From NCBI GenBank assembly GCA_031549495.1, contig JAVBPS010000073.1:1-14114 (forward strand): a stretch of 14,114 bases of DNA, written 5' to 3'. This stretch comes from JAVBOW01 sp031549495. Its GTDB lineage: Bacteria > Bacteroidota > Bacteroidia > Bacteroidales > Rikenellaceae. Under the pieces are notes generated by a model. The model was not told the DNA's origin. It ran no database searches and worked only from the letters and a program-made list of their open reading frames with translations. How positions within the stretch are numbered: position 1 is the first letter of the stretch; every line of letters begins with the position of its first letter. Shown here piece after piece: positions 7,385 to 13,980 of this stretch. A program made the translations under genes and the position numbers.

Positions 7385-8113
7385 ATGGCGACCAAAGCAG
7401 AAATAAACCTCGTACGCAGCCTGACCAGCCGCAGCGCCCGCCAGCAGGCCGGGCTGTTCGTGGCCGAGGGGGCGAAACTGGCCGGCGAACTGGCGGCCTC
7501 GGGCCTGCGGGTACGCAAAGTGTTCCACACGGGCGAATGTGACTTGTCCGGCGAGTGCGAACAGATCGCCCCGCGCGAAATGGAGCGCATGAGCCACCTG
7601 AAAACCCCGTCCGACGTGCTGGCGCTGGTGGAATTGCCGTCGTGGAAACCCGATCTGAAAGCGATCGCGGGCGGTCTGAGCATCGCCCTGGACGGTGTGC
7701 AGGATCCCGGCAACCTGGGCACGATCATCCGCCTGGCCGATTGGTTCGGCATCCGCGACGTGCTCTGCTCGGCGGACTCGGCCGACTGTTTCAACCCGAA
7801 GGTCGTGCAGGCTACGATGGGCGCCATCGCCCGCGTGCGGGTGCACTACCTCGACCTGCCGCAGGTATTGGGCACGCTTAAGATTCCCGTCTACGGGACG
7901 TTTTTGGAAGGAGAAGATATTTATAAGGCGGATCTGACCCCCGCCGGAGTGATCCTGATGGGCAGCGAGGGCCGCGGTATCTCCCCCGAGGCGGCTAAGA
8001 CAGTGACCCGCCGCCTGTTCATCCCCCCGTATCCGCGCGGCGCGCAGACCAGTGAGTCGCTCAACGTGGCGATGGCCACGGCGATCGTCTGCTCGGAACT
8101 GCGCCGCAGGTAA
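7385..8113 (+). CDS. SpoU/TrmH-family RNA 2'-O-methyltransferase
   Basis: This is an S-adenosylmethionine-dependent trefoil-knot (SPOUT) enzyme that methylates a ribose 2'-OH in rRNA or tRNA. The 242 residues hold an N-terminal substrate-binding region (about 1-90, with the FVAEGAKLAGEL segment typical of the family) and the knot domain (about 97-242). All three family motifs are intact: motif 1 DPGNLGTIIR (107-116), motif 2 MGSEGRGIS (192-200) and motif 3 SESLNVAMATAI (223-234). The FVAEG start resembles the TsnR/RlmB-like group, but the exact target base cannot be told from sequence alone. It follows the GNAT gene by 12 nt and ends before a long palindrome that separates it from the convergent dCMP deaminase gene. 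Confidence 0.93.
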   Translation: MATKAEINLVRSLTSRSARQQAGLFVAEGAKLAGELAASGLRVRKVFHTGECDLSGECEQIAPREMERMSHLKTPSDVLALVELPSWKPDLKAIAGGLSIALDGVQDPGNLGTIIRLADWFGIRDVLCSADSADCFNPKVVQATMGAIARVRVHYLDLPQVLGTLKIPVYGTFLEGEDIYKADLTPAGVILMGSEGRGISPEAAKTVTRRLFIPPYPRGAQTSESLNVAMATAIVCSELRRR

Positions 8114-8120
8114 AATTAAA

Positions 8121-8202
8121 CGTCATCCCGAACGCATGTGAGGGAACTTCCTTATATCGAAAAAGATAAATGGAAGTTCCCTCACATGCGTTCGGGATGA
8201 CG
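8121..8202. repeat. Perfect 31-bp inverted repeat (GTCATCCCGAACG type) between convergent genes
   Basis: The arms 8121-8151 and 8172-8202 are exact reverse complements, with a 20-nt AT-rich loop. The element fills the 101-nt gap between two convergent stop codons, so either transcript would form a very stable hairpin and it may act as a two-way terminator. Its head GTCAT-CCC-GAACG matches the layout of the copies at 6750, 10269 and 14058 but with a different variable triplet. Confidence 0.9.
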
Positions 8203-8214
8203 TTAATTATATCT

Positions 8215-8643
8215 CTAAATCGTGACCTGCACCAATTCGATCCCGATGCGCGAGAGCAGGTCCAACCCGTCATGCGAATGGTACGATTCGCAGTAGACCA
8301 CCCGTTTGATCCCCGCCTGGATGATCAGTTTGGCGCATTCGATGCAGGGCGAGGCGGTGATATATAATGTGGCCCCCTCGCTGCTGTTGGCGCTTTTCGC
8401 CACCTTGCTGATGGCGTTGGCCTCGGCGTGCAGCACATAGGGTTTGGTCTTGCCCAGGTCGTCCTCGCAGACGTTCTCGAACCCCGACGGGGTGCCGTTG
8501 TAACCGTCCGAAATGATCATCTTGTCCTTGACGATCAGCGCCCCCACCTTGCGGCGGACGCAATAGGAGTTCTCGGCCCATATCTGCGCCATGCGGATGT
8601 AGCGCATGTCCAACTGGCGTTGCTTCTCTTCGTGATATCCCAT
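8215..8643 (-). CDS. Deoxycytidylate (dCMP) deaminase
   Basis: A zinc hydrolase that converts dCMP to dUMP, feeding thymidylate synthesis. The 142-residue length fits ComEB-type dCMP deaminases. HAE (72-74) gives the zinc His and the catalytic Glu; PCIEC (99-103) gives the two zinc cysteines C100 and C103. The segment GYNGTPSGFENVCED (47-61) is the nucleotide-recognition region that separates dCMP deaminases from cytidine and tRNA deaminases. An upstream in-frame extension to 8799 was rejected because it would read through the terminator and into the neighbouring gene, while the ATG at 8643 sits about 14 nt after a predicted transcription start. M13 is a less likely start. With carAB nearby, two pyrimidine-pathway units are present, but they are separately transcribed. 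Confidence 0.95.
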   Translation of the reverse strand: MGYHEEKQRQLDMRYIRMAQIWAENSYCVRRKVGALIVKDKMIISDGYNGTPSGFENVCEDDLGKTKPYVLHAEANAISKVAKSANSSEGATLYITASPCIECAKLIIQAGIKRVVYCESYHSHDGLDLLSRIGIELVQVTI

Positions 8644-8662
8644 AAATGGTGCTGTATGAGCA

Positions 8663-8670
8663 CAAAGATA
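8663..8670 (-). promoter_or_regulatory. dCMP deaminase promoter -7 box
   Basis: The minus strand reads TATCTTTG, a full TAnnTTTG match. A TTTT lies 19 nt upstream at the -33 position, inside the loop of the upstream gene's terminator hairpin. The predicted start near 8657 leaves a leader of only about 14 nt. Confidence 0.65.
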
Positions 8671-8671
8671 C

Positions 8672-8704
8672 AAAAAAATACGCCCGGGGAAAATCCCCCG
8701 GGCG
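8672..8704 (-). terminator. Rho-independent terminator of the small barrel-protein gene
   Basis: The minus strand reads a 9-bp GC-rich stem, CGCCCGGGG with CCCCGGGCG (8696-8704 and 8681-8689), a 6-nt loop, then TATTTTTTT (8672-8680). It begins 25 nt after the stop at 8730. The plus strand has a weaker T tract on the other side (CTTTTTATC). The U tract directly abuts the -7 box of the next gene. Confidence 0.85.
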
Positions 8705-8729
8705 CACTTTTTATCAACAATTCCGCTGT

Positions 8730-9203
8730 TTAGAAGCGGTAGCGGATACCGAGGGCGATACCCCAGCCGAAAGCGTCGTTGTCCGACAGGAAATCCCACA
8801 TGGGACGGGTGTCGAGGGTCAGGCCGAGGGGGATGTTGAAATTATATCCCACACCGATCTGGCCGCCGACGGAGACGCCGAAGAAATCGTCATGGTTGTC
8901 CTTGCCGCTGTTGATGGACAATCCCGCACCGGGGCCTACATACCAGTTGAAGCCCTGGCCGCCGATGGGCCACACCCATTGGTAGATACCCGACAGGCCG
9001 ACCGTGTTGTAATTTTTATTGCCGCCGAAGCCCAGGTCGAATTCCAGGCGGTTCTTGTCGCTCATGCCGAGCTGGTAGGAGAGTTCGCCGCCGTAGTTGT
9101 TGCCGCCGCCGAGACGCAGACCGATGGCGTTTTTGTCCACCTGTGCCTGAGCTACGAAACCTGCAACGAGCAGGGCTGCAACCAATAAGATCGTCTTTTT
9201 CAT
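8730..9203 (-). CDS. Small secreted outer-membrane beta-barrel protein, function unknown
   Basis: A 157-residue protein with a clear Sec signal peptide (MKKTILLVAALLVAGFVAQA, cut before QVDKN). The mature part of about 137 residues has alternating polar/apolar strands rich in Gly, Tyr, Phe and Asn (for example AIGLRLGGGNNYGGELSYQ, WYVGPGAGLSI and GQIGVGYNFNIP), and ends in IRYRF, with the terminal Phe used by the BAM machinery. It looks like a small porin-like or OmpA/OmpW-sized barrel of about eight strands. No lipobox is present. It has its own promoter and a strong terminator, so it is probably a single-gene unit. I do not recognise a specific function. Confidence 0.88.
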   Translation of the reverse strand: MKKTILLVAALLVAGFVAQAQVDKNAIGLRLGGGNNYGGELSYQLGMSDKNRLEFDLGFGGNKNYNTVGLSGIYQWVWPIGGQGFNWYVGPGAGLSINSGKDNHDDFFGVSVGGQIGVGYNFNIPLGLTLDTRPMWDFLSDNDAFGWGIALGIRYRF

Positions 9204-9252
9204 AATTTTAAAATTAAAGGGTTTTCCGAAATTTGCAAAAACGAATATTCGA

Positions 9253-9260
9253 CAAAGGTA
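9253..9260 (-). promoter_or_regulatory. Promoter -7 box of the small barrel-protein gene
   Basis: The minus strand reads TACCTTTG, matching TAnnTTTG; the -33 region lies in the manA 3' end and is weak. The expected start near 9246 gives a leader of about 43 nt, which begins at a 10-bp palindrome CGAATATTCG (9242-9251). Confidence 0.6.
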
Positions 9261-9272
9261 CGAAAAATATTT

Positions 9273-10238
9273 TTAAACGTACACTTCCAACAGTTTAGCC
9301 TTTCCATCGAGGATCACGCACTCCAGGCTGGCGGGGATGAGCGCAGTCTCGCCCGCGACAAGGGTTTGGGGTTCCGCTTCGGAGTCGATCGTCAACTCCC
9401 CTTCCAGGCAAACGAGGATCACGAAAGAATCGAACGCGGCATAATCGCGCTCGAACACACCATCGACCTGCACGAGGTTCGTGGTAAAGTAGGGGCATTT
9501 CTTCATCTCCACGGCGCGGTTGGGCTGCGGGGCTACCGTGATGTCGTAGTCGGCCGGGTTACCGAAATCGATGGCGCCCACGGCCAGTTCGGTATGCAGT
9601 TGGCGGGGGTTGCCCTTATCGTCCGTGCGGCCCCAGTCGTCGACGCGGTAGGTGATGTCGGAGGTCTGCTGGATCTCGGCGATCACCAACCCTTTACCGA
9701 TGGCGTGGATCACCCCGGCGGGGATGAAATAAGCGTCGCCCGCCTTGACCGGGATGCGGTTTAAAAGCGAGGGTAGGGTCCCGGTCTCCACCGCGGCTAA
9801 GTATTGCTCCTGGGAGGTTTGCTCGCGGAATCCCACATAAAGCGCCGCGTCCTGATCGGCCTCCACGACATACCACATTTCGGTCTTGCCGTAGGAGTTA
9901 TGGCGCTCCAGGGCCAGCTTGTCGTCGGGGTGCACCTGGATCGAGAGCACGTCGCGCGCGTCGATCAGTTTGACGAGCAGCGGGAACATCTCGCCGAACT
10001 GTTCGAACACTTTTTCGCCCGCCAGGTCGCCCATGTAGACTTCCAGCAACTCCGCCAGGCTGTTGCCTTTGAGCAGGCCGTTCGAGACGACCGACACGTC
10101 GCCCGGCACGCCGGAGAGTTCCCAGCTCTCGCCGATCTTCTTCCCGGCGGCTTTCGCGTTCTTTTTCAGGCGGGCGAGCATCTCCCCGCCCCAGATGCGC
10201 TCTTTGAGGAGCGGCTTGAATTTCAGAGGATATAACAT
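9273..10238 (-). CDS. manA: Mannose-6-phosphate isomerase, type I (zinc-dependent)
   Basis: Interconverts fructose-6-phosphate and mannose-6-phosphate, feeding GDP-mannose/GDP-fucose synthesis or mannose use. The 321-residue length fits the short bacterial class I enzymes (Bacillus ManA/YvyI-like). The double cupin is visible. Zinc ligands are Q101 and H103 in SIQVHPDD, E120 in KTEMWYVV and H178 in IPAGVIHAIGKG. QTSDITYRVDDWGR (191-204) carries the active-site Arg typical of the family. The C-terminal cupin (about 250-321) ends in LLEVYV. It is divergent from the ABC exporter; the predicted leader contains a palindromic repeat. No glycan or capsule genes adjoin it except the distant galE. Confidence 0.95.
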   Translation of the reverse strand: MLYPLKFKPLLKERIWGGEMLARLKKNAKAAGKKIGESWELSGVPGDVSVVSNGLLKGNSLAELLEVYMGDLAGEKVFEQFGEMFPLLVKLIDARDVLSIQVHPDDKLALERHNSYGKTEMWYVVEADQDAALYVGFREQTSQEQYLAAVETGTLPSLLNRIPVKAGDAYFIPAGVIHAIGKGLVIAEIQQTSDITYRVDDWGRTDDKGNPRQLHTELAVGAIDFGNPADYDITVAPQPNRAVEMKKCPYFTTNLVQVDGVFERDYAAFDSFVILVCLEGELTIDSEAEPQTLVAGETALIPASLECVILDGKAKLLEVYV

Positions 10239-10268
10239 ATTAAGATTGTGTGAAATTATTTTGCTGGT

Positions 10269-10356
10269 TTGTCATTCTGAGCGAAGCGAAGAATCTTGGC
10301 CGGGCTGTGTACAGAACAATTCTGACCAAGATTCTTCACTTCGCTCAGAATGACAA
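10269..10356. repeat. Intergenic palindrome of the GTCATTCTGA(A/G)CG family, copy 2
   Basis: The arms GTCATTCTGAGCGAAGCG... (from 10269) and their reverse complement (ending 10356) match over about 29 bp with one mismatch (GCG against GTG). The centre CTGTGTACAGAACAATT nearly equals that of copy 1 at 6750-6840, so the copies share core as well as arms. It lies between manA and the ABC exporter, inside the predicted manA leader. Confidence 0.9.
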
Positions 10357-10383
10357 GCAAGGTTTCGCTCTGTTTCGCGTAGG

Positions 10384-10391
10384 CAAAACTA
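10384..10391 (-). promoter_or_regulatory. Candidate manA promoter -7 box
   Basis: The minus strand reads TAGTTTTG, fitting TAnnTTTG; no clear -33 element is seen. If used, transcription starts near 10377 and the leader of about 140 nt contains the entire palindrome. It lies back-to-back with the plus-strand box at 10403. Confidence 0.4.
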
Positions 10392-10402
10392 CGAAAAATT
10401 GA

Positions 10403-10410
10403 TAACTTTG
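10403..10410 (+). promoter_or_regulatory. ABC exporter promoter -7 box
   Basis: TAACTTTG matches TAnnTTTG and is followed by GCC. The predicted start near 10417 gives a leader of about 22 nt. The -33 region has no TTTG and overlaps the candidate manA -7 box 11 nt away, so the two promoters may compete. Confidence 0.6.
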
Positions 10411-10438
10411 CCGCAGTTTAAATCCAATACCCGCTTTC

Positions 10439-11362
10439 ATGGATATCCTCAAAGTCGAGCACGTCACCAAACGCTATGCCGCGCATACCGCCCTGGACGA
10501 CGTCTCGCTCTCGATCCCGCGCGGCTCGGTCTACGGCCTTCTGGGCCCCAACGGCGCGGGAAAAACGACCCTGATCCGCATCATCAACCGCATCACCGCC
10601 CCCGACAGCGGCGCGGTGTGGTTCGACGGCCGCCCCCTGGAGCCCGCCGACATCTACCGCATCGGATACCTGCCCGAGGAGCGCGGCCTGTATAAAAAAA
10701 TGAAGGTCGGCGAGCAGGCGATCTATTTCGCCCGCCTGAAGGGCCTCTCGCGCAAAGAGGCCACCACGCGCCTGAAAGCCTGGTTCATCAAGATGGACAT
10801 CAAGGAGTGGTGGGACAAAAAAGTCGAGGAATTGAGCAAGGGGATGGCCCAGAAGGTGCAGTTCATCATCACGGTGTTGCATAAACCCGAGCTGCTGATC
10901 TTCGACGAGCCGTTCAGCGGCTTCGACCCGATCAACGCCAACCTGCTCAAAGAGGAGATCCTGGCCCTGCGCAATGAAGGCTCGACGGTGATCTTCTCGA
11001 CCCACAACATGTCCTCGGTCGAAGAGATCTGCGACCACATCACGCTGATCAATAAATCCAAAAATATCCTCACCGGCCCCCTCGAAGAGATCCGCCACCG
11101 CCACGGCGGCAACATCTTCCAGATCGACTTCCGCGGCGACGATGCGGCCCTGCGCACGGCCCTCGACGGAAAATGCCAGATATTGAGCGACGTAAGCGAG
11201 GGCCTGGTGAACCGCACGATGAAGGTGCACATCCCCCGGGACGAGGCGGTGCGCGGGGTGATCGCGGCGGTCAACCAGACGGTCGGGATCCGCTCCTTCT
11301 CGGAGATCATCCCCTCGATGAACGATATTTTCATAAAGGCCGTTTCGGGCCAACAGATGTAA
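10439..11362 (+). CDS. ABC transporter ATP-binding protein (NatA-like)
   Basis: This is the ATPase subunit of an ABC-2 type exporter, 307 residues. Walker A is GPNGAGKT (36-43). The Q-loop region is YLPEERGLYKKM (78-89), in which Glu stands where many ABC ATPases have Gln. The signature is LSKGMAQK (132-139) instead of LSGGQ. Walker B with the catalytic Glu is LLIFDEP (152-158), the D-loop follows at SGFDP, and the H-loop is STHN (H189). These variants are usual for the NatA/YhaQ subgroup. The C-terminal region (about 215-307) is the extra domain found in this subgroup (DUF4162-like). The permease gene starts 4 nt after the stop, so the two form one operon. The substrate is not evident; Na+ export is known only for some relatives. 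Confidence 0.94.
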   Translation: MDILKVEHVTKRYAAHTALDDVSLSIPRGSVYGLLGPNGAGKTTLIRIINRITAPDSGAVWFDGRPLEPADIYRIGYLPEERGLYKKMKVGEQAIYFARLKGLSRKEATTRLKAWFIKMDIKEWWDKKVEELSKGMAQKVQFIITVLHKPELLIFDEPFSGFDPINANLLKEEILALRNEGSTVIFSTHNMSSVEEICDHITLINKSKNILTGPLEEIRHRHGGNIFQIDFRGDDAALRTALDGKCQILSDVSEGLVNRTMKVHIPRDEAVRGVIAAVNQTVGIRSFSEIIPSMNDIFIKAVSGQQM

Positions 11363-11366
11363 GGCC

Positions 11367-12686
11367 ATGGGAAAGATAGGGATCATCATAGGGCGGGAAT
11401 TCAATACCCGCGTACGCAAGAAGAGTTTCATCATCACCACCATCCTGATGCCCCTGCTGCTGGTGGGCCTGATCGTGGGCACGGTAGCGATGAGCACCAT
11501 CGGCAGCGACACCCGCAAGGAGATGCTCGTGGTGGATCGCAGTGGGATCATCGCCCCGAAACTGCAGGACCAGGGCCGCCTGGTCTTCACGCCGAGCGAG
11601 AGGAGCTACGACGAGCTGAAAACCGAAAAACACGAAGGCGTCTTCGGCATCCTGGTGATCGGCAGCGACATCATGTCCAATCCGAAGAACGTAAGCCTCT
11701 ATACTTACGAGCCCTCCACGATGGAGATCGAAGGCGCCATCGCGGGCCAGATATCGAACATCATCGAAGAGCGGAAACTGCTGGGCTACAACATCGAAAA
11801 CCTTCCGCAGATCATGGCCGAGGTGAAGACCAACGTCTCCATCCAGACCATGCAGCTCTACGAGGGGGGCGAGGAAAAAGAGTCGTCCAGCATGGTCTCC
11901 TTCGGGGCGGCCTACCTGCTCGGCTTTATGATCTACATGTTCGTCTTCATCTACGGGGCGATGGTCATGCAGGGCGTGATCGAGGAGAAAAGCTCGCGCG
12001 TGATGGAGATCATCGTCTCCTCCGTACGCCCCTTCGAACTGATGATGGGCAAGATCCTCGGCATCGCCGCGGTGGCGATCACCCAGTTCGCCATCTGGAT
12101 GGTCTTCCTGTTCACTGTGGGGACCGCCGCCCTGCAACTCTTCGCCCCCGACCTGTCGGCCGGTGCCGAAGCGATGGCGGGCATGACCGAAGGGATGGCC
12201 CAGGGAATGGGCAGCCTGGATCCCGATATGGCGGCCATGCTGCGTAGTGTCACCGACCTGGGATTCCTGCTGAAGGTGTTCGGCGGGTTCGTGGTCTTCT
12301 TCATCGGCGGCTACCTGCTCTACGCCGCCATGTTCGCCGCCATCGGCAGCGCGGTGGACGACGCGGCCGACACCCAGCAGCTGCAGCTGCCCATCACCAT
12401 TCCGCTCATCCTGGCCATCGTCGTGCTGATGAACGTGATGCGCGACCCGGACGGACGACTGGCCTTCTGGTTCTCGCTTATCCCGCTCACCTCACCCGTC
12501 ATTATGATGGCCCGCATCCCCTACGGTGTGCCCTTCTGGGAGCTGGCCCTCTCGGTGGCGCTGCTCTACGCCTCGTTCATCGCGATGGTCTGGCTCGCCG
12601 GAAAGATCTACCGCGTCGGGATCTTCATGTACGGCAAAAAACCGACCTGGGGCGAATTGTTTAAATGGATGAAGTATAAGTATTAA
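11367..12686 (+). CDS. ABC-2 type exporter permease (NatB-like)
   Basis: This is the membrane partner of the preceding ATPase, 439 residues. TM1 is at about 20-44, followed by a periplasmic domain (about 45-175), TM2 (about 178-203), the cytoplasmic coupling segment VIEEKSSRVMEIIVSSV (204-220), TM3 (about 229-250), a periplasmic loop (about 251-298), TM4 (about 300-325), TM5 (about 340-356), TM6 (about 367-383) and TM7 (about 390-413). The EEKSSRVMEII motif is characteristic of NatB/YhaP permeases. The loop at 264-292 is unusually Met-rich, with M270, M273, M277, M281, M288 and M291. The gene lies 4 nt after the ATPase. Its stop codon is part of a 35-nt palindrome. The substrate is unknown; drug, ion, metal or peptide export are all possible. 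Confidence 0.93.
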   Translation: MGKIGIIIGREFNTRVRKKSFIITTILMPLLLVGLIVGTVAMSTIGSDTRKEMLVVDRSGIIAPKLQDQGRLVFTPSERSYDELKTEKHEGVFGILVIGSDIMSNPKNVSLYTYEPSTMEIEGAIAGQISNIIEERKLLGYNIENLPQIMAEVKTNVSIQTMQLYEGGEEKESSSMVSFGAAYLLGFMIYMFVFIYGAMVMQGVIEEKSSRVMEIIVSSVRPFELMMGKILGIAAVAITQFAIWMVFLFTVGTAALQLFAPDLSAGAEAMAGMTEGMAQGMGSLDPDMAAMLRSVTDLGFLLKVFGGFVVFFIGGYLLYAAMFAAIGSAVDDAADTQQLQLPITIPLILAIVVLMNVMRDPDGRLAFWFSLIPLTSPVIMMARIPYGVPFWELALSVALLYASFIAMVWLAGKIYRVGIFMYGKKPTWGELFKWMKYKY

Positions 12687-12713
12687 CGAAAATTTCAAAT
12701 TTTCGTTAATACT
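12679..12713. repeat. 35-nt AT-rich perfect palindrome overlapping the permease stop codon
   Basis: AGTATTAACGAAAATTT (12679-12695), a central C, and its exact 17-nt reverse complement (12697-12713). It covers the last two codons and the TAA of the permease gene. The RNA could form a stem of about 15 bp, but no U tract follows, so it would be at best a weak terminator or a 3'-end stabiliser. It could also be a protein-binding site upstream of galE. Confidence 0.8.
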
Positions 12714-12741
12714 CGTATTCGTTCCGCTGCGCTGGCATATT

Positions 12742-12770
12742 CCCCCCTGCCCCCCTTTGGAACAGGGGGG
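12742..12770. repeat. C/G-run hairpin of the widespread PPxxKGGQGG-encoding repeat type
   Basis: CCCCCCTG (12742-12749) pairs with CAGGGGGG (12763-12770) across a 13-nt loop that holds a second C6 run (12750-12755), which can pair with the same G6. Read on the minus strand it would encode PPCSKGGQGG, a peptide seen as spurious translation of dispersed repeats in many genomes. It lies 54 nt before the galE start. Confidence 0.65.
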
Positions 12771-12824
12771 TGCACCAGGCAAACGCACTGTTTGCACGAA
12801 TTGACAACATTAAATAAATAGGAC

Positions 12825-13847
12825 ATGAAAAAGACCATTTTAGTGACCGGGGGCGCCGGATACATCGGCTCCCACACCACCGTGGAACTCATCGCCGCAG
12901 GCTACGACGTAGTCATCGTGGACGACCTCTCGAACGCCGAACTCTCCGCCGTCGACGGCGTACGCAAGATCACCGGCGTGGATGTCCCCTTCGTGCAGGC
13001 CGACTGCTGCGACCGCGCCGCCATGGATAAACTCTTCGCCGACTATAAAATAGCCGCCGTCATCCACTTCGCCGCCTTCAAAGCCGTCGGCGAATCCGTC
13101 GGCCAACCCCTCGCCTACTACGGCAACAACGTAGGCTCATTGGTCACCCTGCTCGAAGCTATGCGCACGGCCGGAGTCGAAAACATCGTCTTTTCATCCT
13201 CCTGCACCGTCTACGGCCAGCCCGACGAACTCCCCGTGACCGAACTCTCCCCCCGCCTGCCCGCCATGTCCCCCTACGGCAACACCAAACAGATCTGCGA
13301 AGATATCCTGCGCGACAGCGTAGCCGCCTACCAAAACCTGCGCGGCCTCGCCCTCCGTGACTTCAACCCCCTCGGAGCCCACCCCTCCGCCCTGATCGGC
13401 GAACTCCCCAAAGGAGTCCCCCTCAACCTGGTCCCCTACATCACCCAAACCGCCGCCGGCCTGCGTAAAGAACTGAGCGTCTACGGCGACGACTACGACA
13501 CCCCCGACGGCTCCGGCGTGCGCGACTACATCGACGTGGTAGACCTCGCCCGCGCCCACGTAGCCGCCATGGCCCGCATGCTGGAAGGCCGTAGCAAAGC
13601 CGATTACGAAATCTTCAACGTAGGAACCGGCAACGGAACATCCGTCCTGGACCTGATCAAAACCTTCGAAAAGGTAAACCAAGTAAAAGTCCCCTACAAA
13701 ATAGTAGCCCGCCGCCCCGGAGACATCCAAGCCATCTGGGCCGACACCACCTACGCCAACCGGGAACTCGGCTGGAAAGCCCAACACACCCTGGAAGAGA
13801 CCCTGAAATCCGCCTGGGCCTGGGAAAAGAAAATCCGTAATTTGTAG
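12825..13847 (+). CDS. galE: UDP-glucose 4-epimerase
   Basis: Interconverts UDP-glucose and UDP-galactose with bound NAD, in the Leloir pathway and for glycan precursors. The 340-residue length matches E. coli GalE. The Rossmann motif GGAGYIGSH is at 9-17; HFAAFKAVGES is at 81-91. Catalytic S126 (or T128) lies in SSSCTVYG, with the Y151xxxK155 pair in SPYGNTKQ. NPLGAHPSALIGE (181-193) and GVRDYIDVVDLARAH (231-245) are the usual substrate-binding segments. Residue 179 is Asp in LRDFN, where most GalE proteins have Tyr (LRYFN). No good TAnnTTTG box is visible in the 138-nt upstream gap, so it may be co-transcribed with the exporter or use a weak promoter. Confidence 0.95.
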   Translation: MKKTILVTGGAGYIGSHTTVELIAAGYDVVIVDDLSNAELSAVDGVRKITGVDVPFVQADCCDRAAMDKLFADYKIAAVIHFAAFKAVGESVGQPLAYYGNNVGSLVTLLEAMRTAGVENIVFSSSCTVYGQPDELPVTELSPRLPAMSPYGNTKQICEDILRDSVAAYQNLRGLALRDFNPLGAHPSALIGELPKGVPLNLVPYITQTAAGLRKELSVYGDDYDTPDGSGVRDYIDVVDLARAHVAAMARMLEGRSKADYEIFNVGTGNGTSVLDLIKTFEKVNQVKVPYKIVARRPGDIQAIWADTTYANRELGWKAQHTLEETLKSAWAWEKKIRNL

Positions 13848-13948
13848 CCTCGCCTCGCCGCCTTTAAGTTGAATTTGTCTCAAAACGGAATTAGACCCCT
13901 CTGAGAATCGCGTATTTGAAAACTTTCTCCGGGGGGAGTCCGAATAGG

Positions 13949-13980
13949 AAGAGGGTGTCTCGCTGTTGAGACACCCTCTT
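13949..13980. terminator. Hairpin downstream of galE, possible terminator
   Basis: A perfect 13-bp stem, AAGAGGGTGTCTC (13949-13961) and GAGACACCCTCTT (13968-13980), with a 6-nt loop, about 100 nt after galE. There is no long T run after it on the plus strand, so it is not a standard intrinsic terminator. Its right arm can instead pair with a third repeat of AAGAGGGT further on. Confidence 0.5.

Noticed and set aside
8644..8799. 52-residue N-terminal extension of dCMP deaminase
   Set aside because: It would cross the terminator, the promoter box and the end of the barrel gene; the family starts at about MGYHEEKQ or later.
11331..12137. Minus-strand frame opposite the ABC permease (and the 390-residue frame opposite the ATPase)
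   Set aside because: Both are antisense to motif-complete transporter genes and rich in Asp/His/Arg/Val without any fold signal.
12785..12794. galE promoter at CACTGTTTGC
   Set aside because: Only the TTTG half matches TAnnTTTG and there is no -33 element at the right distance, so I did not list it.
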